From contig NZ_CP013920.1 in the NCBI RefSeq assembly GCF_001534665.1, positions 772,725-836,724 on the forward strand: 64,000 nt of DNA, read 5' to 3'. Positions 10,172-21,293 of this stretch are shown here, in pieces. The notes beneath the pieces are model-generated. The model was not told the DNA's origin. It worked only from the letters and a program-made list of their open reading frames with translations, and made no database searches. Source of the stretch: Candidatus Arsenophonus lipoptenae. GTDB taxonomy: Bacteria; Pseudomonadota; Gammaproteobacteria; Enterobacterales; Enterobacteriaceae. Within the stretch, counting starts at the first letter, position 1. Each line of letters opens with the position of its first letter. Both the position numbers and the translations under genes were made by a program.

Positions 10172-11107
10172 TTATAAATTAATATTTTTTTTTAAAATCA
10201 TAGCTAAAATAGCTTGTCTTGCATAAATACCATTGCCAGCTTGTTGAAAATAATAAGCATGTGATGTGTGATCAACATCAGTAGTGATTTCATCAATACG
10301 GGGTAAAGGATGTAAAACTTTCATAGTTGGCTTAGCGTTAATTAATTCGTTAGTAGTTAAAATAAATTTATCTTTAATATTAGCATATTCTGAAGGATCT
10401 AGGCGTTCTTTTTGTACTCTTGTGATATAGAGAATATCTAATTTTTGTAAAACTGATCCTATATTATTATGTAAACTATAGATAATCCTTTTTTCTCTTA
10501 GTAGCTGTAAAAAATTGAATGGCATAGCCAAATCTTTTGGGGAAATAAAATAAAAAGTATTATTATCAAATTTTGATAATGCTTGAGTTAATGAATGAAC
10601 AGTTCGCCCATATTTTAAGTCACCAATCATTGCTATATGTAAATTATTTAAACTACCTTGAGTTTCTTGAATGGTAAGCAAATCAAGAAGGGTTTGTGTA
10701 GGGTGTTGATTCGCTCCATCACCAGCGTTAATTACAGGAATATTTCCTGAAAAATTAGCTGCTAAACGAGATGCTCCTTCTTGTGGATTACGGATTATAA
10801 TAGCGTCAACATATTGACTAATAACCGATATTGTATCGGCCAAAGTTTCACCTTTTTTACCTAAAGATGTATGATTTCTATCAGAAAACCCTACTACAGA
10901 AGCACCTAAGCGATATATTGCTGTTTCAAAAGAAAGCCGTGTTCGTGTAGAAGCTTCAAAAAAACAACTAGCAATTACTTTATTTTTTAAGAGATTTGGT
11001 TGAGGCTTTTTTTTTAGTGATGTAGCAACTTTAAGTATACTAATTATATCTTTACGGTTTAAATCATTAATTGAGATTATGTCTTTAAGATATAAAGGAT
11101 TAACCAT
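10172..11107 (-). CDS. pyrB: Aspartate carbamoyltransferase catalytic chain
   Basis: Condenses carbamoyl phosphate and aspartate, the committed step of pyrimidine synthesis. 311 residues as in E. coli. Signature motifs: the carbamoyl-phosphate loop [56 protein letters not shown], and HPLPRIDEI near the C-terminus. ATG at 11107, preceded by AAGGAAAA on the minus strand. Upstream lie several hairpins, one followed by a T run, recalling the UTP-sensitive attenuator of E. coli pyrBI. Confidence 0.97.
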   Translation of the reverse strand: MVNPLYLKDIISINDLNRKDIISILKVATSLKKKPQPNLLKNKVIASCFFEASTRTRLSFETAIYRLGASVVGFSDRNHTSLGKKGETLADTISVISQYVDAIIIRNPQEGASRLAANFSGNIPVINAGDGANQHPTQTLLDLLTIQETQGSLNNLHIAMIGDLKYGRTVHSLTQALSKFDNNTFYFISPKDLAMPFNFLQLLREKRIIYSLHNNIGSVLQKLDILYITRVQKERLDPSEYANIKDKFILTTNELINAKPTMKVLHPLPRIDEITTDVDHTSHAYYFQQAGNGIYARQAILAMILKKNINL

Positions 11108-11151
11108 ATTATTATTTTCCTTCTTATGTCATACATAAAGATGTAGACTTT

Positions 11152-11183
11152 AAAAAAAATAATTAGTTATTAACTAATTATTT
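11152..11183 (-). promoter_or_regulatory. Attenuator-like hairpin with T tract in pyrBI leader
   Basis: On the pyrB strand, 13-bp exact arms (11183-11171 and 11169-11157) enclose one base and are followed directly by T residues (11156-11152). It lies about 45 bases before the pyrB ATG. E. coli pyrBI is controlled by a UTP-sensitive attenuator placed just before pyrB. The stem is AT-rich (two G/C pairs), so strength is uncertain. A 13-codon frame (MLDNKFIKIIITY) upstream is a possible but unproven leader peptide. Confidence 0.45.
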
Positions 11184-11286
11184 ATATTTTTGATAAAAAA
11201 TATTTAAGATTAATATGTTATGATAATTTTTATAAATTTATTATCCAACATGTTTTCTTAATTTTATATTAGTTTTTTATGGAAAA

Positions 11287-11304
11287 ATCTTATCGTTATA
11301 AGAT
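11287..11304 (-). promoter_or_regulatory. Second leader hairpin upstream of pyrB
   Basis: ATCTTAT and ATAAGAT are exact 7-bp arms around a 4-base loop, followed on the minus strand by TTTTT. It could be a weak terminator or pause site ahead of the stronger hairpin at 11157-11183. Confidence 0.3.
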
Positions 11305-11327
11305 AAAAATCAATTTTTTAATAAATT

Positions 11328-11372
11328 AATAATAAAACTTAATATTATCATATAATATTAAGTTTTATTATT
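11328..11372. repeat. 20-bp perfect inverted repeat upstream of pyrBI
   Basis: Bases 11328-11347 and 11353-11372 are exact complements with a 5-base loop. Base composition is nearly all A/T with one G/C pair per arm, so some chance contribution is possible, but 20 unbroken pairs exceed the usual background seen here. No T tract follows on either strand. Confidence 0.5.
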
Positions 11373-11998
11373 CAATAAATACATTATATCAATAAAATGA
11401 TATTTTTTTATAAGTTAAATTTTTAATAAATTTTCCTAATTATTTAAATTAATTATATTTATATGATAATAAACTGCAGATTCTTATTAAAAATAAAATA
11501 AAAAATTATTCATAAATATGAATATTAATTTATTTATATCTTGGCATAATAAAAAATGTAATTAATATTTTTGTAAATAAAATTAGTGTTATTTATATTA
11601 ATTGGCTTATTTGAAGATTATTTGAATATTTTTATTTTTAATATCTTTTAATTAAATTTAATAAGAGATAATTTGATTTTTTTAAAGTATTTAATATATT
11701 TATTTCTGTATATTATTTTTTTTGTAATAAAAATTTTTACAAATTTATTATAGAGTCATATATAAAATAATTTATTACTAGTAATAGTACAAATAACTAA
11801 TAAATTATTAAAATACTTTATTAGTTATTTGATATAAAATAGTCATAATTTATGCTAAGATTAAGATATAAATATACACTATAATTACATATACGAATTA
11901 ATACTTTTGATTTGTCTTTTTTATTAATTAAAGTTAAGTATAAATCTATAAACTTTATAAATAATTATTTTTTGACATAAAATAGTGTTTCGTTAAAT

Positions 11999-14902
11999 TT
12001 ATTTTAGTATATTTGATTTTTGATTAATAAGTTGTTGCTTTATTTTTAAACAGTTATTAAGTCGACTACGTTCTTTTTCTACAATAGAAAAAGGCGCCTG
12101 TTTAATAAAGTTATCATTAGATAGAATTCTTTCAATAGAAGATATTTTTTTAGTCAATTGTTTTAATTCTTTATCTATTCGTGATAATTCGATTTTTTTA
12201 TCTATTAGATTTATTATTGGAATGAATATTTCAATATCTTCTTCTATCCTTTTAGATATAGCAAGTGGTCTTGGTTGTATTTTATTTAAAATAATAATAG
12301 ATTTAAGGCTAGTCATTGATTTAATAAAATGTATATTTTTTATTACACTTTGTTTAGCAGTATTATTAGTACCATTGAACATCATATAGAGTGATATATT
12401 AGATGAAATATTCATTTCTACCTTAATATGACGTATAGCGATAATAATTTTTTTTATCAATTCTAAATCAGATCTTGCTGTTTCGTTAATTTTAGTTGTT
12501 TCAAAAATTGGAAATGGTTGTAACATTATAGAATTTTGATGTATTCCTTTTATTATTTTTATATGTTGCCAAATAGTTTCAGTAATAAATGGAATAATAG
12601 GATGTGCTAATCGTAATAAACTTTCTAGTATTTCAACTAAAGTATAACGAGCTGCCCGAATATTTATTTCATTACCTTTTAAAATAATTATTTTTGATAA
12701 TTCTAAATACCAATCACAAAATTGATTCCAAGTAAATTTATATAAAATATTTGCAGCAATATCAAAACGATAAGAATCTAATGCTTCGCGATATAGTTTT
12801 ATAGTTTGATTAAATTCAGCTATGATCCATTGATCTGCTAATGAAAAAGTCATTTTTCCACCATCTTGCCCACAATCATAACCTATAGTATTAATTAGTA
12901 CATAACGACTTGCATTCCACAGTTTATTACAAAAATTATGGTAACCAGTAAGTCGTCTTATATCCCAATTAATATTCTGCCCTGTGGATGCTAATGTTGC
13001 AAGAGTAAAACGTAAAGCGTCAGCACCATGTGCTTTAATGCCATATGGATACTCCTTGCGAGTGCATTGAGCAATTTTTTTGGCTAATTGTGGTTGCATC
13101 ATATTACTAGTACGTTTTATTAATAAATCTTCTAAAGAGATGCCATCAATTATATCTAGTGGATCAATAACATTACCTTTTGATTTTGACATTTTTTTTC
13201 CTTCTTCATCTCGAATTAAACCTGTCATGTAAACTATTTTAAAAGGTACTTGTCCTTTACCATTTTCATCTTTTATGAAATACATTGTTAACATAATCAT
13301 ACGAGCAATCCAGAAAAAAATAATATCAAAACCACTCACTAATACATCAGTTGGATGAAATTTCTTCAGTATTTCTTTGCTTTCTTCTTCTGGCCAACCT
13401 AATGTTGAAAATGTCCATAAACTAGAAGAAAACCAAGTATCTAATACATCTTCATCTTGTTGTAACTTGGTATCTAAATTTAAATTATTTTTCTTACGAA
13501 TTTCTTCTTCATTATGGCCTACATATATATTTCCTATTTCATCATACCAAGCTGGTATCCTATGCCCCCACCATAATTGACGTGAAATACACCAATCTTT
13601 TATATTATTCATCCAGGAAAAGTATATATTTTCATATTGTTTAGGTAGAAATTTAATCCTACCTTCTTTTACAGCTGTAATTGCTTGTCTTGTTAATGGT
13701 ATAGTACGAATATACCATTGATTAGTGAGCATTGGTTCAATAACAACACCACCACGATCACTATAAGGAATATTTAGGTTATGCGATTTTACTTTGATTA
13801 ATAAACCTGATTTTTCTAATTCTTTAACTATAACTTTACGGGCAGCAAAACGTTCTAATCCTCGATAAGATACAGGAATTTCAATTTTTTGAATAATACA
13901 ATTAGTTTCAGTTATATAAAATATTTCAGCTTGATCTAGAACATGTCCATTAAAATTAAAAATATTTATCATAGGTAAATGATGACGTTTACCTATTTCA
14001 TAATCATTAAAATCATGTGCTGGAGTAATTTTTACACACCCAGTATTTTGATGCATATCAGTTTCTTTATCACCAATAATAGGAATTATACGATTAACTA
14101 ATGGAATTAAAACATGTTTACCAATTAAATTATTATAACGTGAATCAGATGGATTAACTGCTATAGCTGTATCTCCGAGTATTGTTTCTGGTCTAGTAGT
14201 AGCGATAATTAAATAATTTTTTCCTTCTACGGTTTTTATTCCTTCAGCAAGTGAATATCGCAAATACCACATAAATCCATTTATTTCTTTATTTTCAACT
14301 TCTAAATCAGAAATAGCAGTATGAAGTTTAGGATCCCAATTGACTAATCGTTTACCTCGATAAATAAGATTATTTTGATATAGTAAAATAAATGCTTCTT
14401 TTACTGCTTTAGAAAATCCATCATCCATAGTAAATCGTTCACGGTTCCAATCAACAGAACCACCTAATCGTCTCATTTGATAAGAAATATTATTACCTAA
14501 CTCTTTTTTCCATTGCCATATTTTTTCAATAAAAGCTTTTCTACCATAATCATGTCGAGTTTTATTTTCTTCAGCAGCAATTTTATGTTCAACTATCATT
14601 TGGGTAGCAATTCCTGCATGGTCTATACCACTTTGTAAAAGAGTATTTTTCCCTTGCATGCGTTGATATCTAATTATTATATCTATAATAGTTTGTTGAA
14701 AAGCATGCCCCATATGTAAATTTCCTGTTATATTTGGAGGTGGGATGACAATACAAAAATTGTCTTTATTATTATGAATATATGTTCTAAAAACCTCGTT
14801 TTCTTCCCAATATAAATATATTGATTTTTCTATTTCAGATGGTTGATAGATTTTATCTAGTAATATTTTAGAATGAGATCGATTTGTAAAAATTTTTTTC
14901 AT
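11999..14902 (-). CDS. valS: Valyl-tRNA synthetase
   Basis: Class I synthetase that charges tRNA-Val and edits mischarged threonine. Motifs: [15 protein letters not shown] with the HIGH box at about residues 63-66, the editing domain ([15 protein letters not shown]), and [13 protein letters not shown] near residue 568. 967 residues; the E. coli protein is 951. The difference is mainly a 15-16 residue lysine-rich N-terminal extension before [10 protein letters not shown]; there is no closer Met, so I kept ATG 14902 although no good ribosome-binding site precedes it. C-terminal coiled-coil arm present. Sits directly after holC (9 bases), matching E. coli pepA-holC-valS. Confidence 0.96.
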   Translation of the reverse strand: MKKIFTNRSHSKILLDKIYQPSEIEKSIYLYWEENEVFRTYIHNNKDNFCIVIPPPNITGNLHMGHAFQQTIIDIIIRYQRMQGKNTLLQSGIDHAGIATQMIVEHKIAAEENKTRHDYGRKAFIEKIWQWKKELGNNISYQMRRLGGSVDWNRERFTMDDGFSKAVKEAFILLYQNNLIYRGKRLVNWDPKLHTAISDLEVENKEINGFMWYLRYSLAEGIKTVEGKNYLIIATTRPETILGDTAIAVNPSDSRYNNLIGKHVLIPLVNRIIPIIGDKETDMHQNTGCVKITPAHDFNDYEIGKRHHLPMINIFNFNGHVLDQAEIFYITETNCIIQKIEIPVSYRGLERFAARKVIVKELEKSGLLIKVKSHNLNIPYSDRGGVVIEPMLTNQWYIRTIPLTRQAITAVKEGRIKFLPKQYENIYFSWMNNIKDWCISRQLWWGHRIPAWYDEIGNIYVGHNEEEIRKKNNLNLDTKLQQDEDVLDTWFSSSLWTFSTLGWPEEESKEILKKFHPTDVLVSGFDIIFFWIARMIMLTMYFIKDENGKGQVPFKIVYMTGLIRDEEGKKMSKSKGNVIDPLDIIDGISLEDLLIKRTSNMMQPQLAKKIAQCTRKEYPYGIKAHGADALRFTLATLASTGQNINWDIRRLTGYHNFCNKLWNASRYVLINTIGYDCGQDGGKMTFSLADQWIIAEFNQTIKLYREALDSYRFDIAANILYKFTWNQFCDWYLELSKIIILKGNEINIRAARYTLVEILESLLRLAHPIIPFITETIWQHIKIIKGIHQNSIMLQPFPIFETTKINETARSDLELIKKIIIAIRHIKVEMNISSNISLYMMFNGTNNTAKQSVIKNIHFIKSMTSLKSIIILNKIQPRPLAISKRIEEDIEIFIPIINLIDKKIELSRIDKELKQLTKKISSIERILSNDNFIKQAPFSIVEKERSRLNNCLKIKQQLINQKSNILK

Positions 14903-14911
14903 TTTTATTTT

Positions 14912-15373
14912 TTAATTATCTATGGACTTTACTGGTTGTTTTGCTATAATTAAATCATATCCCATATTGCGATATATTTTATATCTTTCACGAGCTAATT
15001 GCTTTAAATGTTCATCAATAGGTACAAAATCTAAAATTTCATTGAACACTGTAGAAAATTGTATGAAAGTAGATTGTAAGTTTATTAATATATCTCTCAT
15101 ATGATTACTGCTTTTTGTTGGCCAACATAATTCAATGGGTGCTCCATATATAGGTCCTTCTCCAGTTAAATTATGCGGAATAAATTGATCAGGGTTTATT
15201 TCCCAAAGCATTTTATCTAATTTTTCAGCCTGTGATTTATTTTCACAAGCAATTAAAATACGTTTATTTATTCGCCATAATTTACATGCTAGTTGACACG
15301 CTAATAACTCATGAATTTCTAATTTTTTTTGTAGAGATAAATTAGATATTAAATAAAAAGTTACTTTTTTCAT
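14912..15373 (-). CDS. holC: DNA polymerase III chi subunit
   Basis: Clamp-loader accessory subunit that links the gamma complex to SSB. Conserved blocks: MKKVTFYL start, LACQLACKLWRINKRILIACENKSQA, PHNLTGEGP, GAPIELCWP and the C-terminal LKQLARERYKIYRNMGYDL. 153 residues against 147 in E. coli. Lies between pepA and valS on the same strand with short spacers, so it is probably co-transcribed. Its retention is unusual, because many highly reduced symbionts have lost the small clamp-loader subunits. Confidence 0.93.
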   Translation of the reverse strand: MKKVTFYLISNLSLQKKLEIHELLACQLACKLWRINKRILIACENKSQAEKLDKMLWEINPDQFIPHNLTGEGPIYGAPIELCWPTKSSNHMRDILINLQSTFIQFSTVFNEILDFVPIDEHLKQLARERYKIYRNMGYDLIIAKQPVKSIDN

Positions 15374-15402
15374 TTATTTTTATTAATCCATAAGTATTAT
15401 CA

Positions 15403-16917
15403 TTATTCGTTTGTTCTAGTTATATAGATTCGATTTAATAAAAATTGAGCAAGTAATGTAACTGGTCTTCCTGTTGCTCCTTTTTTTTTACCAGATTCCC
15501 AAGCTGTTCCTGCAATATCTAAATGACACCAGTGATATTTATTTGCAAATTTTTCTAAAAAACAGCCAGCAGTAATTGCACCACCATAGTTCCCTCCTAT
15601 ATTAGCAAGATCAGCAACTTTTGATTCTAACTGTTCATAAAACTCTTCAGAGAGAGGCAGCCTCCATGCTTTATCACCGGATTGGTTTCCTGCATTTAAT
15701 AATTCATTTGCTAAAGAATCATGATTTGACATTAATCCATTATAATGGTTACCAAGAGCAATCATACATGCACCAGTTAAAGTTGCAACATCAATTACCA
15801 CTTCAGGATTAAACCGTTCTATATAGGTTAATGTATCACAAATAACTAATCTTCCTTCTGCATCTGTATTCAATACTTCTACAGTTTTCCCTGACATAGT
15901 AGTTAAAATATCTCCGGGACGATAAGCTTTACTGCTGGGCATATTTTCACAACCAGCTAATACAGCAATTATATTAATAGGTAATTTTAGTTCAATAATA
16001 AAACGCATTATACCATAAGCAGTTGCAGCACCACACATATCGTATTTCATTTCATCCATATTATTGGACGATTTAATAGATATCCCTCCAGAATCAAAAG
16101 TTAATCCTTTACCTATTATTACAATTGGTTTTTCATTTAAGTTTTTACTTCCTTTATATTCTATAATAGACATCAATGATTCATTTTTTGATCCTTGACC
16201 AACAGCTAAATAGGCATTCATGCCGTAATCCTTCATTTGTTTTTCTCCTATTACTGTGGTCGTAATATTTTTAAAATTATCTGCTAATTGACATGCTTTT
16301 GAAGCTAAATAAGCAGGATTACAAATATTTGGTGGTAAATTAGCTAAATCTTTTGCTGATTTAATACCTATTGATATAGCCATGCCGTGTTGAATAGCAA
16401 GTTCTCCATTTTTTAAATCATGACATGTTGAAATATTAAAAATTATTTTATGTAATCTTTTTCGTGTTTCATTTTTATTACTTTTGAATTTATCAAACAC
16501 ATATAGTGTGTCCATTACAGTTTCTACTGCTTGTCTAATTTTCCAATAATTATTACGGTTTTTCACATATAAATCAGTTAAAAAATATATTGCATTTACT
16601 GCACCAGTTTTATTTAATGTATTAATTGTTTTTTTAATAATTTGTTTATATTGACGATCATTTAGTTCAAGTTCTTTTTTACCACATCCAACTAATAGAA
16701 TACGCTCTGATAATATTTTAGGGACATTATAAAGTAATAATGTTTGTCCTATTTTGCCTTCTAATTCTCCAGAACGTAATAGGTTACTAATATAACCTTC
16801 ACTAATAAAATCTAGTTTTTCAGCTATAGTCGATAATTTATTAAATTCAAATACACCAATAACAATACAAGAATTGTGCTCTGTTAACAAAATATTATTT
16901 TGTATATTAAATTCCAT
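15403..16917 (-). CDS. pepA: Leucyl aminopeptidase A
   Basis: Hexameric M17 dinuclear metallopeptidase that removes N-terminal residues; in E. coli it is also a DNA-binding protein in Xer recombination and carAB control. 504 residues (E. coli 503). Metal and catalytic motifs: [25 protein letters not shown] and NTDAEGRL all intact. The N-terminal domain used in DNA binding is retained. ATG at 16917 has TAGGAG upstream. Divergent from lptF, with a shared spacer holding a 17-bp inverted repeat. Confidence 0.97.
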   Translation of the reverse strand: MEFNIQNNILLTEHNSCIVIGVFEFNKLSTIAEKLDFISEGYISNLLRSGELEGKIGQTLLLYNVPKILSERILLVGCGKKELELNDRQYKQIIKKTINTLNKTGAVNAIYFLTDLYVKNRNNYWKIRQAVETVMDTLYVFDKFKSNKNETRKRLHKIIFNISTCHDLKNGELAIQHGMAISIGIKSAKDLANLPPNICNPAYLASKACQLADNFKNITTTVIGEKQMKDYGMNAYLAVGQGSKNESLMSIIEYKGSKNLNEKPIVIIGKGLTFDSGGISIKSSNNMDEMKYDMCGAATAYGIMRFIIELKLPINIIAVLAGCENMPSSKAYRPGDILTTMSGKTVEVLNTDAEGRLVICDTLTYIERFNPEVVIDVATLTGACMIALGNHYNGLMSNHDSLANELLNAGNQSGDKAWRLPLSEEFYEQLESKVADLANIGGNYGGAITAGCFLEKFANKYHWCHLDIAGTAWESGKKKGATGRPVTLLAQFLLNRIYITRTNE

Positions 16918-17223
16918 TTATTCTCCTATTTTATAAATGTAGATTAATTTTATGATTAAAATTTATAAAATTATATATTTATTTGACAAAATATACTTTA
17001 ATTTTAAATTAATTTATTTTTTAATATTTAAAACATAAAATTAGTAAAAAATGTATTTTTTGTTTTTTATTTTAAATATTTAAATTTTTATCATTAATAA
17101 TGATATATTTCCATTATTAATGATAAAATCATATAGAATTATAAAACATAAAACATATTATAATAGTATATATTATAAGATCTATTTTAATATAAAAACA
17201 ATTTATTAATTGGTATAATTAGT
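16918..17223. other. pepA-lptF divergent promoter region
   Basis: 306 bases between divergent starts. Several TATAAT-like words occur, for example around 17155-17180, but the AT background makes assignment unsafe. A 17-bp exact inverted repeat (17086-17102 / 17112-17128) sits near the middle and is a candidate operator or hairpin. Confidence 0.5.
17086..17128. promoter_or_regulatory. 17-bp perfect inverted repeat between pepA and lptF
   Basis: Arms 17086-17102 and 17112-17128 match exactly around a 9-base loop; the core word is ATCATTAATAATG. The location between two divergent starts suits either a regulator site for both genes or a transcript hairpin. No family assignment. Confidence 0.45.
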
Positions 17224-18321
17224 ATGATTATAATTAGATCTTTAGTTAAAGAAACACTAAAAAGTCAGATTTCAATACTTTTTATTCTTATTTTAATTTT
17301 TTTTAGTCAAAAAACTATCAATATATTAAGTTCAGCTGTTCAAGGAAATATCCCTTCTGATTTAATTTTTGTTCTTTTGGGGTATGGTATTCCTCAAATG
17401 GCACAATTAATTTTGCCATTAAGTTTATTTTTTGGATTATTAATGACTTATAGTAAACTTTATATTAATAGTGAAATTACTGTTATGCATGCATGTGGTT
17501 TTGGCAAGAAAATATTAGTTATATCTGCTTTAATTTTAGTGCTATTCACAACTTTTATTGCTACATTAAATGTAGCATTGTTATTGCCTTTATCAGAAAA
17601 GTATCAAGAGCAAGCTTTAGCTAATGCTAAAGCTAATCCTAGCTTAGCTAATATAGTTGAGGGTCAATTTAAAACATCTAAAAATCAAAATTTTGTACTT
17701 TATATTAATGAAGTAAATAGTAAAAAATTTAACGATATCTTTATCGCAAAATTACGTAAGGATAATCATCAATATCCTTCTGTAATTATTGCAAAAAGTG
17801 GTCATATTCATGAGGATATTGATGGTAATCAAATTATTATATTGGATAAAGGAATACATTATGAAGGTAGAGCACTGCTAAATAATTTTCGTATAACTAA
17901 TTTTAAAGATTATCAATCTATAATAGATCACAAAGAAACTACAGTTATAAGTAATAAAATTGAACAGAAAAATATGTTTCAATTATGGCATTCTACAGAT
18001 ATTGCATCAAAAATTGAGTTTCACTGGCGTTTAACATTAGTATTATCTGTATTGATTATGGCATTAATAGCTGTTCCTTTAAGTAAAGTAAATCCAAGGC
18101 AAGGACGAGTATTAAGTATTTTACCAGCTATGTTACTTTATTTATTTTTCTTTTTATTGCAAAGTACTCTGCACTCTAATGCAAAAAAAGGTGTAATTGA
18201 TCCTATAATTACGATATGGTTAGTCAACGTGGCTTTTTTATTATTATCAATTATATTAAATATTTGGGATATTATTTTTATTCGTAAATTACGATTTTTA
18301 TTATATAGGATACTGTCTTAA
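17224..18321 (+). CDS. lptF: LPS export permease LptF
   Basis: Inner-membrane subunit of the LptB2FG transporter that extracts lipopolysaccharide and feeds it to the LptC-LptA bridge. 365 residues (E. coli 366). N-terminal transmembrane helices, family words GYGIPQMAQLILPLSLFFG and YINSEITVMHACGFGKK, a beta-jellyroll periplasmic part in the middle, and C-terminal helices beginning with the word HWRLTLVLSVLIMALIAVPL. Start ATG at 17224. The stop overlaps the lptG start by one base (TAATG). Retention implies that LPS is still made and exported. Confidence 0.94.
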   Translation: MIIIRSLVKETLKSQISILFILILIFFSQKTINILSSAVQGNIPSDLIFVLLGYGIPQMAQLILPLSLFFGLLMTYSKLYINSEITVMHACGFGKKILVISALILVLFTTFIATLNVALLLPLSEKYQEQALANAKANPSLANIVEGQFKTSKNQNFVLYINEVNSKKFNDIFIAKLRKDNHQYPSVIIAKSGHIHEDIDGNQIIILDKGIHYEGRALLNNFRITNFKDYQSIIDHKETTVISNKIEQKNMFQLWHSTDIASKIEFHWRLTLVLSVLIMALIAVPLSKVNPRQGRVLSILPAMLLYLFFFLLQSTLHSNAKKGVIDPIITIWLVNVAFLLLSIILNIWDIIFIRKLRFLLYRILS

Positions 18322-19397
18322 TGTTTAATTTAATAGAGAAATATATTGGACGTACTATTATTTACTCAATCCTTATGACCCTCCTAATATTAATTTCATT
18401 ATCTGGTATTATTAAATTTGTTGAGCAATTAAAAAAGATAGGTGATGGGAAATATACCATTTGTCATGCCGGGTTCTTTACTATATTAACTATTCCTAGA
18501 GATATAGAAGTATTTTTCCCTATGGCTGTGTTATTAGGAGCATTGCTAGGATTAGGAAGTTTAGCATCTTGTAGTGAATTAGTAGTAATGCAGGTTGCAG
18601 GTTTTTCGCGGTTACAAATTGCGATATCAGTGATGAAAACTACAATACCTTTAGTTATCTTAACTATATTTATTGGTGAATGGATTACTCCTTCAGCAGA
18701 ACAATGGGCACGTAATTATCGTGCTAAAAAAATTATTGGGCAACCACTAATGGTTACTGATCGTGGTTTATGGGCAAAAGATAGCAATTTTTTTATTCAC
18801 ATTCGAAGAGTGATTGATAAATATAACATAAAAGAAATTTCTATTTATCAATTTGATATAGAAAAAAAATTGCAAGCAATTTTTTTTGCTTCTTCAGGTG
18901 AATATAATTCCCATACTCATGTATGGAAATTATCAAAAGTTGATCAATTATTTATTAATAATGAAAATGAAGTTATTGGTTCACATAGTTTATTTATGGA
19001 TTGGAAAACTAATTTAAACCCAGAAAAATTAGGAATGATTTCTTTAGAACCTGATTCTTTGTCAATTAGAGGTTTATATAAATATATTAGATATCTTAAG
19101 GATAGTAAACAAGATGCGCCTATTTATCAATTAAGTATATGGAAAAAAATTTTATCACCTTTTTCTATAACTGTTATGATGTTATTAGCTTTATCATTTA
19201 TTTTTGGGTCACTGAGAAATGTTGTAATGGGTATTAGGATATTAATTGGTATTTTTGGTGGATTTATTTTTTACTTATTAAATGAAGGGTTTGCTAATTT
19301 AAGTTTAGTTTATGGTATGCCTCCAATTATAGCAGCAGTATTACCTAATATATTTTTTTTTGTATTTAGTATATTTTTATTAATTAAATCGCAATAA
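18321..19397 (+). CDS. lptG: LPS export permease LptG
   Basis: Partner of LptF in the LPS extractor. 358 residues (E. coli 360). Family words: YIGRTIIYSI at the N-terminus, IPRDIEVFFPMAVLLGALLGLG, VVMQVAGFSRLQI and GEWITPSAEQWARNYRA, then the periplasmic jellyroll and three C-terminal membrane helices. One-base overlap with lptF indicates translational coupling. A nearly perfect palindrome, with one mismatch, follows at 19425-19454. Confidence 0.94.
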   Translation: MFNLIEKYIGRTIIYSILMTLLILISLSGIIKFVEQLKKIGDGKYTICHAGFFTILTIPRDIEVFFPMAVLLGALLGLGSLASCSELVVMQVAGFSRLQIAISVMKTTIPLVILTIFIGEWITPSAEQWARNYRAKKIIGQPLMVTDRGLWAKDSNFFIHIRRVIDKYNIKEISIYQFDIEKKLQAIFFASSGEYNSHTHVWKLSKVDQLFINNENEVIGSHSLFMDWKTNLNPEKLGMISLEPDSLSIRGLYKYIRYLKDSKQDAPIYQLSIWKKILSPFSITVMMLLALSFIFGSLRNVVMGIRILIGIFGGFIFYLLNEGFANLSLVYGMPPIIAAVLPNIFFFVFSIFLLIKSQ

Positions 19398-19424
19398 TAA
19401 ATTTTTATATAATATTTATTATTT

Positions 19425-19454
19425 AATTTTAAAAATCAATTGATTCTTAAAATT
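19425..19454. terminator. Palindrome downstream of lptG
   Basis: AATTTTAA and TTAAAATT flank the 12-base palindrome AATCAATTGATT, with one A/C mismatch. It begins 28 bases after the lptG stop. No T tract, so terminator function is uncertain; 3'-end protection is equally possible. Confidence 0.3.
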
Positions 19455-19640
19455 ATTAAACTAATTTAAAATAATAATAATTATTATGGATTTTTATTAA
19501 TAATAAATACTAATTAAGCTAATATTTATTATGGTATTTAAATATTATTATTTAATATTGTAAAATTAATTATAATTAATAAATTAGAATCTTATAGTAT
19601 TATTATTTGTAAATATATATTTTTAATAGAGAGTAATTTG

Positions 19641-21293
19641 ATGGAAAAAATTAATCCCAAGTTAACGAAAGCATGGCATGAATTAGAAAAACATTATCAA
19701 CAAGTAAAAAGTGTCCATTTACGTGATCTTTTTATTAATGACGTCAACCGTTTTGTTAAATTTTCACTGACTTTTAATAATCAAATTTTAGTAGATTTTT
19801 CTAAAAATAGAATCACTGATAATACATTAAATAAATTACTTAATTTAGCAAAAGAAACAAAGTTAAGTCATGCAATTAATAGTATGTTTTCTGGAGCTAA
19901 AATTAATAAAACAGAAGATCGGCCAGTGCTACATATCGCTTTACGTAATCGTAGTAATACTCCTATAAAACTTGATGGTATTGATGTTATGCCTCAAATT
20001 AATGCAGTTTTAGATAAAATGCGTTGTTTTAGCGAACTAGTTATTAATGGCAACTGGAAAGGTTATACTGGTAAAGCAATAACAGATATAGTTAATATTG
20101 GAATTGGTGGTTCTGATCTTGGTCCATATATGGTAACAGAAGCATTAAAGCCTTATAAAAATCATTTAAATATGCATTTTGTTTCTAATGTAGACGGTAG
20201 CCATATTGCTGAAATATTTAAAAAAATTAAACCTGAGACAACATTATTTTTAATTGCATCTAAAACTTTTACTACCCAAGAAACTATGACTAATGCCATG
20301 ACTTCTAGAAAATTTTTTTTAGATAGTGCTATTGATGAAACTCAGATTGCAAAACATTTTATTGCTTTATCAAGTAATGTTCAACAAGTAGCTAAATTTG
20401 GAATAGATACGAAAAATATGTTTGAATTTTGGGATTGGGTTGGGGGGCGCTATTCATTATGGTCAGCTATTGGACTCTCTATTATATTATCTATTGGTTT
20501 TGATAATTTTGAATGTTTATTAAGTGGTGCTCATGCAATGGATCAACATTTTTTAAAAATGTCGTTTAGGAATAATGTTCCGGTAATATTGGCTCTAGTT
20601 GGAATTTGGTATAATAATTTTTTTGCTACTGAGACTGAAGCTATTTTACCTTATGATCAATATTTGCATAAATTTGCAGCTTATTTACAACAAAGTAATA
20701 TGGAATCAAATGGTAAATACGTTGATCGTAATGGTAAAGAAGTGAATTATCAAACAGGTCCTATTATTTGGGGAGAACCAGGAACTAATGGCCAACATGC
20801 TTTTTATCAATTAATACATCAGGGTACAAAACTGATTCCGTGTGATTTTATCGCACCTGCAATTAGTCATAATCCATTAAATGATCATCACGATAAACTA
20901 ATGTCTAATTTTTTTGCTCAAACAGAAGCATTAGCATTTGGTAAAAATAGAATTGAGGTATTAAAAGAATTAAAAGATTCTGGTCAAAATTTAGATTTGA
21001 TTAATAATTATACTTCTCATTATAAAATTTTTCCAGGTAATCGGCCAACTAATTCAATTCTTATTAATAAAGTTACACCTTATACATTAGGAGCTTTAAT
21101 TGCAATGTATGAACATAAAATTTTTGTACAGGGTGCTATATTGAATATTTTTAGTTTTGATCAATGGGGTGTTGAATTAGGCAAAGAATTAGCAGGACGT
21201 ATCTTGCCTGAATTACTAATTCAGGATAAAATTTGTAATCATGATAGTTCAACTAATGGATTAATTAATTGTTTTAAAGCTTGGAGAAAGTAA
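19641..21293 (+). CDS. pgi: Glucose-6-phosphate isomerase
   Basis: Interconverts glucose-6-P and fructose-6-P. 550 residues (E. coli 549). Signature blocks: [60 protein letters not shown] and [16 protein letters not shown] at 19641 has AGAGAG upstream; a TTG one codon earlier is less likely. With zwf elsewhere in the window this suggests that glycolytic and oxidative pentose-phosphate entry both survive. Confidence 0.97.
   Translation: MEKINPKLTKAWHELEKHYQQVKSVHLRDLFINDVNRFVKFSLTFNNQILVDFSKNRITDNTLNKLLNLAKETKLSHAINSMFSGAKINKTEDRPVLHIALRNRSNTPIKLDGIDVMPQINAVLDKMRCFSELVINGNWKGYTGKAITDIVNIGIGGSDLGPYMVTEALKPYKNHLNMHFVSNVDGSHIAEIFKKIKPETTLFLIASKTFTTQETMTNAMTSRKFFLDSAIDETQIAKHFIALSSNVQQVAKFGIDTKNMFEFWDWVGGRYSLWSAIGLSIILSIGFDNFECLLSGAHAMDQHFLKMSFRNNVPVILALVGIWYNNFFATETEAILPYDQYLHKFAAYLQQSNMESNGKYVDRNGKEVNYQTGPIIWGEPGTNGQHAFYQLIHQGTKLIPCDFIAPAISHNPLNDHHDKLMSNFFAQTEALAFGKNRIEVLKELKDSGQNLDLINNYTSHYKIFPGNRPTNSILINKVTPYTLGALIAMYEHKIFVQGAILNIFSFDQWGVELGKELAGRILPELLIQDKICNHDSSTNGLINCFKAWRK

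Larger units (their letters stand above)
11108..11998. other. Long pyrB upstream spacer to valS
   Basis: 891 bases with no gene I can recognise. The half nearest pyrB is rich in exact inverted repeats (11157-11183, 11287-11304, 11328-11372). The half nearest the valS end is low-complexity A+T with no remnant I could name; E. coli has several genes between these two loci, so this is probably a collapsed deletion junction. Confidence 0.6.

Noticed and set aside
11461..11560. ATTCAT/ATGAAT palindrome as an ArgR box
   Set aside because: Half-sites are in the wrong orientation for the ARG-box consensus and such words are common in this composition.
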